Shown: positions 7,837-16,328 of the stretch, piece by piece | Position numbering within the stretch: the stretch's first letter is position 1 | Layout of the letters: each line of letters starts with the position of its first letter | From: Firmicutes bacterium UBA1422 | GTDB taxonomy: Bacteria > Bacillota > Clostridia > Peptostreptococcales > Anaerovoracaceae | DNA: 64,000 bases | Direction of reading: 5' to 3' | Assembly: GCA_002304835.1 (NCBI GenBank) | Contig: DBPK01000007.1 | Coordinates: 20,282 to 84,281, forward strand | The notes under the pieces: generated by a model | What the model saw: the letters and a program-made list of their open reading frames with translations, nothing else | Database searches by the model: none | Told to the model about the DNA's origin: nothing | Made by a program: the position numbers and the translations under genes

Positions 7837-9234
7837 CTATACTATCATTTCGAACACTTTTTTCACAAATAACGGAGGAATTCCTTCACCAATGATTCTT
7901 CTCAAGAATGCTTCTGATGTATCATTTGGCACTGGCCATTCATCCGGAATGCTCATGATTTTCATGAGTTCATAAAGAGTAAGTACTCTTGCATCTGAAT
8001 AAATATCGTCACCATTATCATCAACATACTCCAATCGCCCTGGGTGAACATTATTCTGAGATGAAATTTTTCTATTATCCATTGTTACAGTATATGCCGG
8101 TGTATCCCAATTTTGTCTTTTGTACGTATTATGATATCCTTTAACCGCATCGCCATTCTCCTTTACTGGGAAAAAAACTTCATTGTCAAAAGCAGTACAA
8201 CCTGTCGGTGTATGCTGCATAGCAACAACTTGTCGTTTAAGATGATGCGGCGGATTGTGCCAACATGAAATATTATGAGCTTCAGCTTCTCTATCTCTAA
8301 AATGCGGGAAAAGATCTAGCAATTCTGTCTCGCTTATATCCGTAATAAATGGATCTAGATGCGGCAAATCACCTATCGCATCTTCCATTGTCACAATTCT
8401 ATTATCGTGCCTTGGAATTGTCCATTCCTTTCTCTCGTCTTTTCTAGTCATTAAAACAACCGCACGTTCCCTAGTTTGTGGAACAGAATAATTCTTTGTG
8501 TCAATTACATTTTTGTGAATAATATAATCATCGCTCAATTCATTATCTATCAATTCTTTAATTAAAACTTCTTCATTTTCAAGCTCAATTTTCGTATTAT
8601 AAAATAGGGGAACATTTTCTAAAAAGACGTATCTTGGTTGTACTTTTTTCACAATATCAATGACTGGCATAATCAGCTTATTTCGCTCATCATTTAACTG
8701 TTGCGGTCCAGCAGTACTCATGCCTTGACACGGAGGTGTCGCCATTATAATGTCGATTTTATTTGCAATTGCCTCATCAACTATTTCCCGAAGGATTTCT
8801 TTGTCCATAATATCACCACATATCATATGTGCATGAGGATATATCTTCGAATACAGAATAGCCCTTCTTTCTATAAATTCATTAGCAATTACAACATCTA
8901 TGCCTATTTCCTTTAAATATGCCTCTGCAACCCCAATATTCGCAAATAATGATAATGCTTTCATGTTGCCCTCGCCTTCTATTACTTTTTGTTTTATTTG
9001 AGAATGAGAAAAATCAGAGTATAGCCTTACAGCCCTTTTTATCTGTGATTTCACAGTTCTGCTTAGCTCTATATAATTTGATTGTTGTTCTAGCTCAAAT
9101 AAATACACCTTCTTTCCATGCCATGGCAATATTGAATCCGCACGTTTAAATCTTGACACAGTATTGCTTATAGTCTTTGACGTATACTCCGTATTATCAA
9201 TTAACCACAACTTGAAATTGTTCAAATCAATCAT
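7837..9234 (-). CDS. C5-cytosine DNA methyltransferase M1 with N-terminal extension
   Basis: A 465-residue C5 methyltransferase with a ~90-residue extension ahead of motif I. The catalytic part has LSLFANIGVAEAY (motif I), ATPPCQGMSTAG (motif IV), FLENVP (VI), VPQTRERAVVL (VIII) and IIGEGIPPLFV (X). The extension is helical and resembles a small DNA-binding domain of the SAM-like integrase type (weak impression). It starts behind AGGAGA at a consensus promoter. An internal ATG at 8964 has its own GAGGG site and would give a 375-residue form without the extension. M1 is the first gene of the operon and the likely operator-binding methyltransferase. Confidence 0.92.
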   Translation of the reverse strand: MIDLNNFKLWLIDNTEYTSKTISNTVSRFKRADSILPWHGKKVYLFELEQQSNYIELSRTVKSQIKRAVRLYSDFSHSQIKQKVIEGEGNMKALSLFANIGVAEAYLKEIGIDVVIANEFIERRAILYSKIYPHAHMICGDIMDKEILREIVDEAIANKIDIIMATPPCQGMSTAGPQQLNDERNKLIMPVIDIVKKVQPRYVFLENVPLFYNTKIELENEEVLIKELIDNELSDDYIIHKNVIDTKNYSVPQTRERAVVLMTRKDERKEWTIPRHDNRIVTMEDAIGDLPHLDPFITDISETELLDLFPHFRDREAEAHNISCWHNPPHHLKRQVVAMQHTPTGCTAFDNEVFFPVKENGDAVKGYHNTYKRQNWDTPAYTVTMDNRKISSQNNVHPGRLEYVDDNGDDIYSDARVLTLYELMKIMSIPDEWPVPNDTSEAFLRRIIGEGIPPLFVKKVFEMIV

Positions 9235-9269
9235 TTTTTTCTCCTGTTATTACACCATTCCGTAATGAA

Positions 9270-9320
9270 ATTATATCACATCCCAAAATCGGCGTCAATA
9301 ATTTGACGCCGATTTTGGGA
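9270..9320 (-). promoter_or_regulatory. R-M operon promoter inside an 18-bp inverted repeat with two GACGC sites
   Basis: Arms at 9281-9298 and 9303-9320 are perfect 18-bp inverse copies with a 4-base spacer. Each arm contains one GACGC (GCGTC at 9292-9296, GACGC at 9305-9309), the site recognised by LlaJI. On the minus strand -35 TTGACG (9293-9298) and -10 TATAAT (9270-9275) are 17 bases apart, so the first GACGC overlaps the -35. In LlaJI, methylation of such sites in the promoter region controls the operon; here the layout suggests the same. Confidence 0.85.
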
Positions 9321-9350
9321 ATTAAACAAACTATTCATTACTTTTTCCTA

Positions 9351-10910
9351 TCAATATTTTGGTATCCCGTATCCATAAATCACACTACCCCCAACCGTGT
9401 ACGTTCTCCGCCTGCACATGTCGCTGCTATTACCTTCGATGGTTGTTATCGTTTTTCCATTGCAGCTTTCAACTATGCCAACGTGATCTGCTCCTCCGCC
9501 ATTCCAATCAAAGAAGATTATATCTCCGGGCTTCGGCGTATAGCTTTTTTTCTGCCACTGACCTTTACCTTTGAACCAACTTATCCCAGATTCAACGGCT
9601 GCAAATTTAGGTATAGTAGCGCTTTTGATATATCCGCATTGATCTGCACACCATGAAACAAAGCAGGCACACCATTCAACTCTGCCATTGAAACCATACC
9701 AGCTCCAAAATTTCTTACCGCCTTTATTTCCTATCTGCTGTGCTGCGACCTTTGTGATCACACCATTCCCAACGCCGTAATTGTAACTGCCGTATGGATA
9801 ATATCTGAGGACATGAGCCGGATACTGTTTGTCTCCATAAGATGACCATCCATGCTTCTTTGCCTGCTGATCTGAGAATAGCGAAGCATTTTCAACAGTA
9901 TAACCCCCATCCCGTTTCACCGCCCAAGATATATATCCATTGCCATAGTTGTATCCCTGAAGTGCAAGTCTGATGTGACTCATATCGAGAGGGCTTTTAC
10001 ATTTTGCCTGTTTGAGACACGACGCTACTTCCTGGACTCCGCATGATATTGAATAATCCGGATCCGTTATGCCGTTTGGCTGCTTAGAGTACTTCTTGTT
10101 GAACGGTCCTTCTGAAGACTGCATCGGGTCTTCTCCTTTGCCTCCCGATTCCTGCATCATGACTGCCTTTACAAGCTCTGTGTATTCCGAGATCCCATAT
10201 TTCTGACAGTATTTCTGTATCACAGGCGAATAAGCTTCCACCTCTGCACTTACCGGCGTATAGTTGCCCGAGCTCTCATCTCCAAACATATAAAAAGCTG
10301 CCCCGAAAAGGCAGCAAACAACTATCGCTATTATTGCTATCCATCCTCCTGCAGCTATAGCCTGCACGAGAGCCTTCATGCTTTCTATGATCATGCGTAC
10401 GGCTTTGATGGTAGCCTTACCGATACGCTTCGTTTCCTTCACTGCTTCCTTGGCCGCTTTACGCATTCGCTCTTCCGAGGATATGACAAGTCTTTCGTTG
10501 GCATAACGTCTGGCAGCATCTGCCTTTCTCACTATTCCTATCTGTCTTGTGACCTGCCTCTTGTTTGCAAAGTTCCTTGTTTTTATCGAAGCTATTTCTT
10601 CTGCCGACTTTGCGTACGCTTCTGCAGATGCAGCATAACCGCTTTTTATCCTATGCTCCTTCATCTTTACTTTGGCCTTTGATACCAATGCCCTTGTCGC
10701 CTTTTCGGATGTTGAAAGCCCATTTTCTGCTGCGTTTCTCATTTTGTCAGTGGCATATGAAACCGGCGAATTATCATCACTTTCACGCATAGATTCTGCT
10801 CTGTCTTTTGTTTTCGTATATGTCACACGCATACGGTCTGCAACTGATGCTGCCTTATCAAGAGACTTTATGGCCCCTTTGTTTATTTGTCTGGTACGTA
10901 TATCTGCCAT
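9351..10910 (-). CDS. bifunctional lytic transglycosylase/CHAP peptidoglycan hydrolase of the T4SS
   Basis: A 519-residue membrane-anchored hydrolase (start at the ATG after GGAGAAGAGCGA). Residues 1-175 are a charged, Ala/Lys-rich helical cytoplasmic region; one membrane segment follows (GGWIAIIAIVVCCLFGAAFY). The first extracellular domain is lysozyme-like with the catalytic Glu in MMQESGG. The C-terminal CHAP domain has the nucleophile Cys in EWCACFVSWC and its His in GADHVGIVES. This is the VirB1-type wall opener of Gram-positive conjugation systems, which clears a path for the transfer channel. It lies downstream of virB4, separated only by the AbiE cassette. Confidence 0.93.
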   Translation of the reverse strand: MADIRTRQINKGAIKSLDKAASVADRMRVTYTKTKDRAESMRESDDNSPVSYATDKMRNAAENGLSTSEKATRALVSKAKVKMKEHRIKSGYAASAEAYAKSAEEIASIKTRNFANKRQVTRQIGIVRKADAARRYANERLVISSEERMRKAAKEAVKETKRIGKATIKAVRMIIESMKALVQAIAAGGWIAIIAIVVCCLFGAAFYMFGDESSGNYTPVSAEVEAYSPVIQKYCQKYGISEYTELVKAVMMQESGGKGEDPMQSSEGPFNKKYSKQPNGITDPDYSISCGVQEVASCLKQAKCKSPLDMSHIRLALQGYNYGNGYISWAVKRDGGYTVENASLFSDQQAKKHGWSSYGDKQYPAHVLRYYPYGSYNYGVGNGVITKVAAQQIGNKGGKKFWSWYGFNGRVEWCACFVSWCADQCGYIKSATIPKFAAVESGISWFKGKGQWQKKSYTPKPGDIIFFDWNGGGADHVGIVESCNGKTITTIEGNSSDMCRRRTYTVGGSVIYGYGIPKY

Positions 10911-10933
10911 TCGCTCTTCTCCTTTTTTTCCAT

Positions 10934-10969
10934 AAAAAAACAGCCAGCTGCGTCTAAACAACCGGCTGT
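10934..10969 (-). terminator. intrinsic terminator after abiEii
   Basis: Minus-strand stem ACAGCCGG/CTGGCTGT with a 14-base loop followed by seven Ts. It sits only 24 bases before the start codon of the hydrolase gene, so transcription of that gene from upstream needs read-through. Confidence 0.8.
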
Positions 10970-11040
10970 CACATTATTATTCATATCAGCAATCGCAAAC
11001 ACCTGCGATCAATGTATGGAAATCAAGTAATCCTGCTTTG

Positions 11041-11841
11041 TTATTTCATGGCATTCAAACCGTCAACGATTCCTGACATCACCGTTTCATTTGAGACATC
11101 GAGCCAGTTCTTTCTAGATGTTTCCAGCCTCTCGATATACCGCTTATCCTCAAAAGTTGTTCTGACTCGTTTGAGGATATCTACAATATCGTTTTCTCTC
11201 ATACCGTCATCTGCAAAAATGAATGTATCAAAGCATTGCAGTAGTCTTTCCTCATTGACCTTATCCAGTAAGTAATAAATATCATATATGTCTTTGAATC
11301 TTGTGGAGAATGGTCCGAATTTTAGTATCGACCTTAACTTTTCCGTAAGCATCTGTTCCTTGGAATTTATCAGCAGACTTGCGCCATCATCGTCAAAGCC
11401 TATGTCAAAGCAATACTCTTCCTGCGCAATATCTATGTTTTTATTCACGCCAAGGTCTATCTTGCTGTTGAGTTTTGTTCCTGTTTCATCCTCGATCTCA
11501 ATATGTATCCTTTTGCCATGATAATCCTGTTGTTTCAGCTCCTCTATCCTGCCAATGATTTTTATCGAAACATCTCCTGCCTCATTGAGCTTGTTGACGA
11601 ATCGTTCAATGGAGTCTTCTTCCAGTGAATATCTTATAAAATCGATATCCATATCCTGTGTGGCGCGCCTCGTATCCTGTGAAATGCTCCGCATCACTAC
11701 TCCGCCCTTTATTGTACAATTCCTGCTCAGAGTACTTTTGGAGATCATCTGAAGTATGATGTCCTGACACAACTTTGCCTCTGCATTGGCTTCGTTATAA
11801 CCTTCTTCTTTTATTCTATCTATCTGCTCATTTATATTCAT
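11041..11841 (-). CDS. abiEii: AbiEii-family nucleotidyltransferase toxin
   Basis: A 266-residue protein of the AbiEii/DUF1814 family. The nucleotidyltransferase site is visible as CTIKGGVVMRSISQDTRRAT followed by QDMDIDFI, with the paired acidic residues of motif I. AbiEii toxins modify RNA (tRNA in characterised homologues) with nucleotides and stop growth of infected cells. It overlaps the antitoxin stop by one base, which ensures coupled translation. A strong terminator follows, so the pair forms a closed cassette between virB4 and the wall hydrolase gene. Confidence 0.9.
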   Translation of the reverse strand: MNINEQIDRIKEEGYNEANAEAKLCQDIILQMISKSTLSRNCTIKGGVVMRSISQDTRRATQDMDIDFIRYSLEEDSIERFVNKLNEAGDVSIKIIGRIEELKQQDYHGKRIHIEIEDETGTKLNSKIDLGVNKNIDIAQEEYCFDIGFDDDGASLLINSKEQMLTEKLRSILKFGPFSTRFKDIYDIYYLLDKVNEERLLQCFDTFIFADDGMRENDIVDILKRVRTTFEDKRYIERLETSRKNWLDVSNETVMSGIVDGLNAMK

Positions 11842-12383
11842 CAGAAAATCTCCTCTTCTATAATGCTCTGTATCTTGACCCTTGCCGGAAACATCGGCAG
11901 GTACTCCTGCAGTTTTTCTGTATCTATATCATATACTCGCTCACGGTAACTGCGTACTATCTCTTTGTAATAATCATATGGCAGCTTGCTTCGATATTTA
12001 ATCAATTCTATGATCAGCCGTTCAAGATCATATATGCGGATATCAACTCCCTGATGATTCATTTGTGTTTTCCCAATATCCAGAAGGTCCTCACTGCAGA
12101 AATACTGTTTGATCTTTTTGTTGCGTATCTTTGATGCGTTCCTGCCGGTATTGAGTATATATTTATCTGGGATCACATCCGTAAGGCCATGATAATAGAA
12201 GGCGCTGTCGAGAGTTAATATTGCGTTAGGATATTTGAACATAACAAGTTCAAGCTCTGAGACTCTGTCTCTATCAGCATATATGCCTTTTTCGATCTGG
12301 AACAACGTCCCATCGTTTACTGCTTTTTTCAGATTGTAATCAGTCCCGTATTTATCCATACATGCGCGATATGAATAGATCAT
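11841..12383 (-). CDS. abiEi: AbiEi-family antitoxin/transcriptional repressor
   Basis: A 180-residue protein starting MIYSYRACMDKYGTDYNLKK; this ATG is 9 bases from the GGAG site, while one three codons upstream touches it and is less likely. The N-terminal region is a winged helix as in AbiEi antitoxins, and the middle (LTLDSAFYYHGLTDVIPDKY) is the hallmark of the family. AbiEi neutralises AbiEii without direct contact (type IV) and represses its own promoter by binding inverted repeats; such a repeat is present upstream. Confidence 0.88.
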   Translation of the reverse strand: MIYSYRACMDKYGTDYNLKKAVNDGTLFQIEKGIYADRDRVSELELVMFKYPNAILTLDSAFYYHGLTDVIPDKYILNTGRNASKIRNKKIKQYFCSEDLLDIGKTQMNHQGVDIRIYDLERLIIELIKYRSKLPYDYYKEIVRSYRERVYDIDTEKLQEYLPMFPARVKIQSIIEEEIF

Positions 12384-12409
12384 TCCTGGCATCTCCTTTC
12401 AAGCGATTA

Positions 12410-12473
12410 TCCGCAAGTAGTATGTGTTTGCGGACTTTTACTTAAATTATACTGAAAAATATCTATTTGTCAA
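12410..12473 (-). promoter_or_regulatory. abiE promoter with inverted-repeat operator
   Basis: Minus-strand -35 TTGACA (12468-12473) and -10 TATAAT (12446-12451) with a 16-base spacer, both perfect consensus. Downstream lie 7-bp arms TCCGCAA/TTGCGGA (12410-12416 and 12428-12434), separated by 11 bases, between the -10 and the antitoxin start. This is where an AbiEi repressor would be expected to bind. Confidence 0.8.
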
Positions 12474-12483
12474 CAGCATAAGT

Positions 12484-12516
12484 AAAAATATGTATCGGCA
12501 GCAATCTCTTGCCGCC
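12484..12516 (-). terminator. probable terminator after virB4
   Basis: Minus-strand stem GGCGGCAA/TTGCTGCC with a GAGA loop, then GATACATATTTTTAC. The stem is strong, the U tract is interrupted. Confidence 0.5.
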
Positions 12517-12535
12517 ATAAAGTCAGAAATCATTA

Positions 12536-14881
12536 CTATGATTTCACATCTTCCAATCCCTCTCCCGGCTTTGTCGTCATCAGTTTATATAGTTTGGTAT
12601 CCTTTGGAAAACTGTTGGCGAATGGTACGAGACTCGATCCAACCTTTATCAATCCATGCCCTGCATCCACGTTAGTAATATACGAAAGCTGCAGATCCGA
12701 GATGTTAAGAAGTTTGGCCAGCTCCTCTCTGTCCATAGCCGCCTGGTTCAGCATTACTATGAACTCTGAGTTTGAAAGCATGGTCCTTGCTGTGTGTGAC
12801 TGCAAAAGGTCATCCACATTCTGAGTTATGCCGGTGCAGTAAGCTCCGTACTTTCTCACCCTCTTCCAGAGCTTGAACAGGAACTGCGCTGAATACTCAT
12901 GCATGAACAAAAGGTATATCTCATCAATGAACAGAAAAGTCTGCTTCCCTTTCTGCCTGTTACTTGTGATACGGTTCAGTATAGAATCCAGTATGACCAG
13001 CATGCCTATTGCCCTCAGCTGTTCGCCCAGTTCGAGGATGTCGTAGCATATGAGACGATTGTCAGTATTGACATTGGTCTGTTTTGCGAAGGTATTGAGA
13101 GAGCCTCTTGTGAAGAGCTCAAGCTCAAGAGCCAGTGACTTTGCCTCAGGCTCCTCCTGCCTGAGAAGCTCATCTCTGAAATCCCGAAGAGTCGGTGGCG
13201 TGCCTTTGTAGTCACCCTGCTTATAGTAGCGATATACATTCTCAGTACAACGGTCTATGATAGACTGCTGGCCTTTTGCGAAGTGATGCCCCGCTATGAT
13301 CTGCTCACAGAGGGACTGCAGGAATTGAGACTTTTCTATGATAGGATCCACCTCTCCATAGTCCTTGCTCATGTCCATTGCATTGATATGATTAGGCGAT
13401 GTGGCTGAGATCTCGATGACCGAGCCACCCATCGCTCTTACAAGTGGGGCATACTCGCGCTCCGGATCTATTATGATTATGTCTGCATCTGAGGACAGCA
13501 TGAGATTAGTGATCTCGTTCTTCCCTGTAAATGACTTACCCGAACCGGACACGCCCAGAATGAATGAATTGCCGTTGAGGAGCTTTCTCCTGTCTGCTAT
13601 CATCATATTTTTGCTTATGACGTTCTGCCCATAGTATATCCCGTTTTCATCATATACTTCCTGTACTCTAAAGGGCATGAACACCGCAAGACTTTCTGTA
13701 GTAAGCGTTCTGAAGGCATCGATCTTCCTCACCCCGAAGGGCAGCGCCGTCATAAGTCCGTCAAGCTGCTGATACCTTAGCACTGAAAGCTGACAGAGAT
13801 GTTTCCTCGCTGTTGTAAGTATGGCTTCAGTATCATTATCAAGCTGCTTCTTTGTATCTGCAGTATGAACGATTGTAACGACTGCAAACATCATCCTCTG
13901 ATCTCTTGTCGTAAGATCGTCCAGGAAGTCTTTTGATTCCTTTCTCTGCTGCTCCATATCGTACGGCACTACCGCAGAAAAGTTGTTGTTCATGTTCTGC
14001 CTTCTCTGCCAGTTGGTTATATTGGTCTCGACTCCAAGAAGCCTGTTCTCCACTTCTCTTACCGCCTCATCTGTTGGCACAGGCACCACGTCGATGGAAA
14101 GCATCATGTTCCTGTTCACGTCAGTAAGCTCCGCCACCATACTGTCCTTGATATATGACGCATAGTCTCTGAGAAGCAGAACTCTTCCATATCTGCCGCC
14201 TATCATGAAATATTCGCCGTCATTCTCAAATCCATCAGGGCAGATATAGTCCTTAAAGTCCGCCCCCTTCTTCATGTGATCATCAAAGTCAAAGTGGAAG
14301 GTAGTTTCCTCGCCGCTCCTCATGAAGTCGTGTATGATCCGAAGCCTCGCTTCTCCGTCAAGCTCCGTACAGACAGAACCAAGCCTTCCAAAATGAGATA
14401 TGAGATCAGTCCCTACTCTTGAAAAATATGTCCTTGCATCCTCTATGTCTTTCTTTGCTACCGATACGGTCACATACTTGTCCTGCACTATGGAATTTGA
14501 TCCCGTGGCTTTCTCCATAAGCATATGGTTGTATTCCTGCCTGTACTCGTTGAGGCCGTCTTCCTTCATGTCTATAAGGATCTGCTTCTCAAAATCATCG
14601 CGGTTGAGTCTTCTGTTGTTGATAGTGATCTTGGTCGTTGCTCCGCTGTCTAAGGAGTTAAGTAGCTCTGAATACTCAAGAAACATCGCCTCCTTATCAT
14701 CCTTTGACGCTACCGCATAGTTTATGTCTTCAAAGCGGAACATTTTGCTATACTTGTTTTTGCCGGACAAAAATATCCCGTCCGGCCATATGGTCTTGAC
14801 GGGGATCATGTCCTGCAGCTTCTTAGGCACCTCGACCTTTTCCTTATCCTGTTTCATCATATTAGTCAGTGTCTTTATCAT
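12536..14881 (-). CDS. VirB4/TraE-type conjugation ATPase
   Basis: A 781-residue VirB4-family ATPase. The first ~400 residues are the family-specific N-terminal domain; the C-terminal ATPase has Walker A (GVSGSGKSFTGKNE, about residue 440), Walker B (TFLFIDEIYLLF) and the conserved TRGSLNTFAKQTNVNT region. It powers assembly of and transport through the type IV secretion channel at the inner face of the membrane. Its start overlaps the end of the PrgI gene by 20 bases, as is typical for the PrgI-VirB4 pair of Gram-positive ICEs. Confidence 0.95.
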   Translation of the reverse strand: MIKTLTNMMKQDKEKVEVPKKLQDMIPVKTIWPDGIFLSGKNKYSKMFRFEDINYAVASKDDKEAMFLEYSELLNSLDSGATTKITINNRRLNRDDFEKQILIDMKEDGLNEYRQEYNHMLMEKATGSNSIVQDKYVTVSVAKKDIEDARTYFSRVGTDLISHFGRLGSVCTELDGEARLRIIHDFMRSGEETTFHFDFDDHMKKGADFKDYICPDGFENDGEYFMIGGRYGRVLLLRDYASYIKDSMVAELTDVNRNMMLSIDVVPVPTDEAVREVENRLLGVETNITNWQRRQNMNNNFSAVVPYDMEQQRKESKDFLDDLTTRDQRMMFAVVTIVHTADTKKQLDNDTEAILTTARKHLCQLSVLRYQQLDGLMTALPFGVRKIDAFRTLTTESLAVFMPFRVQEVYDENGIYYGQNVISKNMMIADRRKLLNGNSFILGVSGSGKSFTGKNEITNLMLSSDADIIIIDPEREYAPLVRAMGGSVIEISATSPNHINAMDMSKDYGEVDPIIEKSQFLQSLCEQIIAGHHFAKGQQSIIDRCTENVYRYYKQGDYKGTPPTLRDFRDELLRQEEPEAKSLALELELFTRGSLNTFAKQTNVNTDNRLICYDILELGEQLRAIGMLVILDSILNRITSNRQKGKQTFLFIDEIYLLFMHEYSAQFLFKLWKRVRKYGAYCTGITQNVDDLLQSHTARTMLSNSEFIVMLNQAAMDREELAKLLNISDLQLSYITNVDAGHGLIKVGSSLVPFANSFPKDTKLYKLMTTKPGEGLEDVKS

Positions 14882-15290
14882 GCTTTCGTCTCCTCTCTGT
14901 TATCCAGGCCAGCATCTTCATTTTCAGCCTGTACGATCTTTTACTTTCTCTTTTCTTTTGCTCTCTTGCGTCTCTGATCACGGTGACATACATATTCGTA
15001 TTCCCGAAATCAAGCGTCTTCGGCATGAGCATCTCCGACTTCAGGAATGCCCACAGGAACTTCTCTGCTGTCATTCCGTTATATTTCAGAAAGCCTATGG
15101 CAGCAAAAGGCACGGCTGCAACTATGCAAACCCAGCTTACTGTCTCAAGGCCAAGGATCGGCCGCAGTGTAAAATACACTACGACCGCGACCCCGCAGGC
15201 CAGAACAGAAAAAATGAACTGCCGAAGTGACAGCCCAAAGAACATGGATTCCGTATAGTTACGGATCTCTCTGTTTATCTTTACTTCCAT
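14862..15290 (-). CDS. PrgI-family conjugation membrane protein (VirB3-like)
   Basis: A 142-residue protein with two adjacent membrane segments near residues 22-65 (FIFSVLACGVAVVVYFTLRP and TVSWVCIVAAVPFAAIGFL), preceded by EVKINREIRNYTESMFFGLS, the typical start of the PrgI family. The basic C-terminal tail is cytoplasmic. It is the VirB3 counterpart that works with VirB4. Ribosome site GGGAGGTAG is good. Confidence 0.9.
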   Translation of the reverse strand: MEVKINREIRNYTESMFFGLSLRQFIFSVLACGVAVVVYFTLRPILGLETVSWVCIVAAVPFAAIGFLKYNGMTAEKFLWAFLKSEMLMPKTLDFGNTNMYVTVIRDAREQKKRESKRSYRLKMKMLAWITERRRKHDKDTD

Positions 15291-15293
15291 CTG

Positions 15294-16250
15294 CTACCTC
15301 CCTGCCTCCGATACTCTGCTGCCGAGTTCCGGCGCCGCCTGCATGGTCTCAAGCTTTCTTTCTCCCATGTCAAAATGATATACGCTATCTGAGAGCACAT
15401 CCTTTGGCGCGACTACGGAACTGTTTGCGTCTTTTACCATATCCGTAAGCTGCCCTGCATCAAATCCCGCTGATTCCGGTACCACTATGACTTCGTGGAG
15501 CGAACTTGGAAGGACATAATATCCTTCTCCTATCTTCTCGCTGATCTGCTCCTGGATCTCAGGATAAAAAAGAGCAGAGGCACCAAGCACTCCGCTCGCA
15601 TTCGATAGGACATACATATTGCTTCTCTCATAGAGAGGCCCTTCTGTATCCAGGACATTACTATGCGATACCCCGAACATATTCCTCTCCATATCCATCA
15701 TGACCGGCGGATCAACGCTTCTCACATTGGAAAGAGCATCAAAGAACAGTTTTCTTTTATCGTAACCGTACTTCTCCATCATATCTTTTGTGATAGTGGT
15801 CCTCCATTCTCCGTCTTCGCCCGATCTCAGCTTGATATCAAAGACAAGAGCGAGGCCATTGCCAACAGGCATATACGGCGTGTTAACCAGGTACATGCGA
15901 TTACGCTTCATCTCCAAAAGTCTGAAGGTCAGCTTATCCTTTATGCTGCTGTAATCAAGTGGAAGCTCATCCGGCTTGATCTCCGGTCTTTTTGCTTCTT
16001 TGAACACACCTACAACTTCTTGCATCAACTCTTTCATGGATTCTCCGTTTTCAAAGCGTTCATAGAAGCTGTCGAGATATATGTTAGGCGATATATCTTC
16101 GTTCCCATTTTTGAGAGATACTCCGTGAAGCTCTATATCATTACACTTGAGCACTGTGTTCATGGCAAGAGCAGTGCCCTTTCTCACGTCTTCCGGAAGC
16201 TGCTCCAAAAGCTCGTCCATTGCTCTGCCCCAAAATTCCTGCTTATTCAT
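15294..16250 (-). CDS. DUF5688-family ICE protein
   Basis: A 318-residue soluble protein that fits the DUF5688 family found in conjugative elements of Clostridia. Recognisable parts are RNRMYLVNTPYMPVGNGLAL in the middle and GEGYYVLPSSLHEVIVVPES near the C-terminus. No membrane segment or catalytic motif is evident. Homologues are encoded in or near transfer operons; function is unknown. Its start codon lies inside the end of a 23-codon gene, suggesting coupled translation. Confidence 0.8.
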   Translation of the reverse strand: MNKQEFWGRAMDELLEQLPEDVRKGTALAMNTVLKCNDIELHGVSLKNGNEDISPNIYLDSFYERFENGESMKELMQEVVGVFKEAKRPEIKPDELPLDYSSIKDKLTFRLLEMKRNRMYLVNTPYMPVGNGLALVFDIKLRSGEDGEWRTTITKDMMEKYGYDKRKLFFDALSNVRSVDPPVMMDMERNMFGVSHSNVLDTEGPLYERSNMYVLSNASGVLGASALFYPEIQEQISEKIGEGYYVLPSSLHEVIVVPESAGFDAGQLTDMVKDANSSVVAPKDVLSDSVYHFDMGERKLETMQAAPELGSRVSEAGR

Positions 16251-16314
16251 CCTTATCTTCTCCTTCCATCAGCATCTCTTTGAATGCTGCGATCCTTTTG
16301 ATTTGTTCTGACAT
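16243..16314 (-). CDS. 23-residue small protein upstream of DUF5688
   Basis: A 23-codon frame (MSEQIKRIAAFKEMLMEGED then KDE) with a strong ribosome site (AAAGGAG) lies between the VirB6-like gene and the DUF5688 gene. It overlaps the DUF5688 start by eight bases. It may be a true small protein or a leader that couples translation; the amphipathic helix-like sequence is compatible with either. Confidence 0.5.
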   Translation of the reverse strand: MSEQIKRIAAFKEMLMEGEDKDE

Positions 16315-16328
16315 GGTTTTCTCCTTTC

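Noticed and set aside
9281..9320. 18-bp inverted repeat as a transcription terminator for the CHAP hydrolase gene
   Set aside because: There is no U tract after the stem on either strand, and the repeat overlaps a consensus promoter; an operator explains it better, though RNA folding may contribute.
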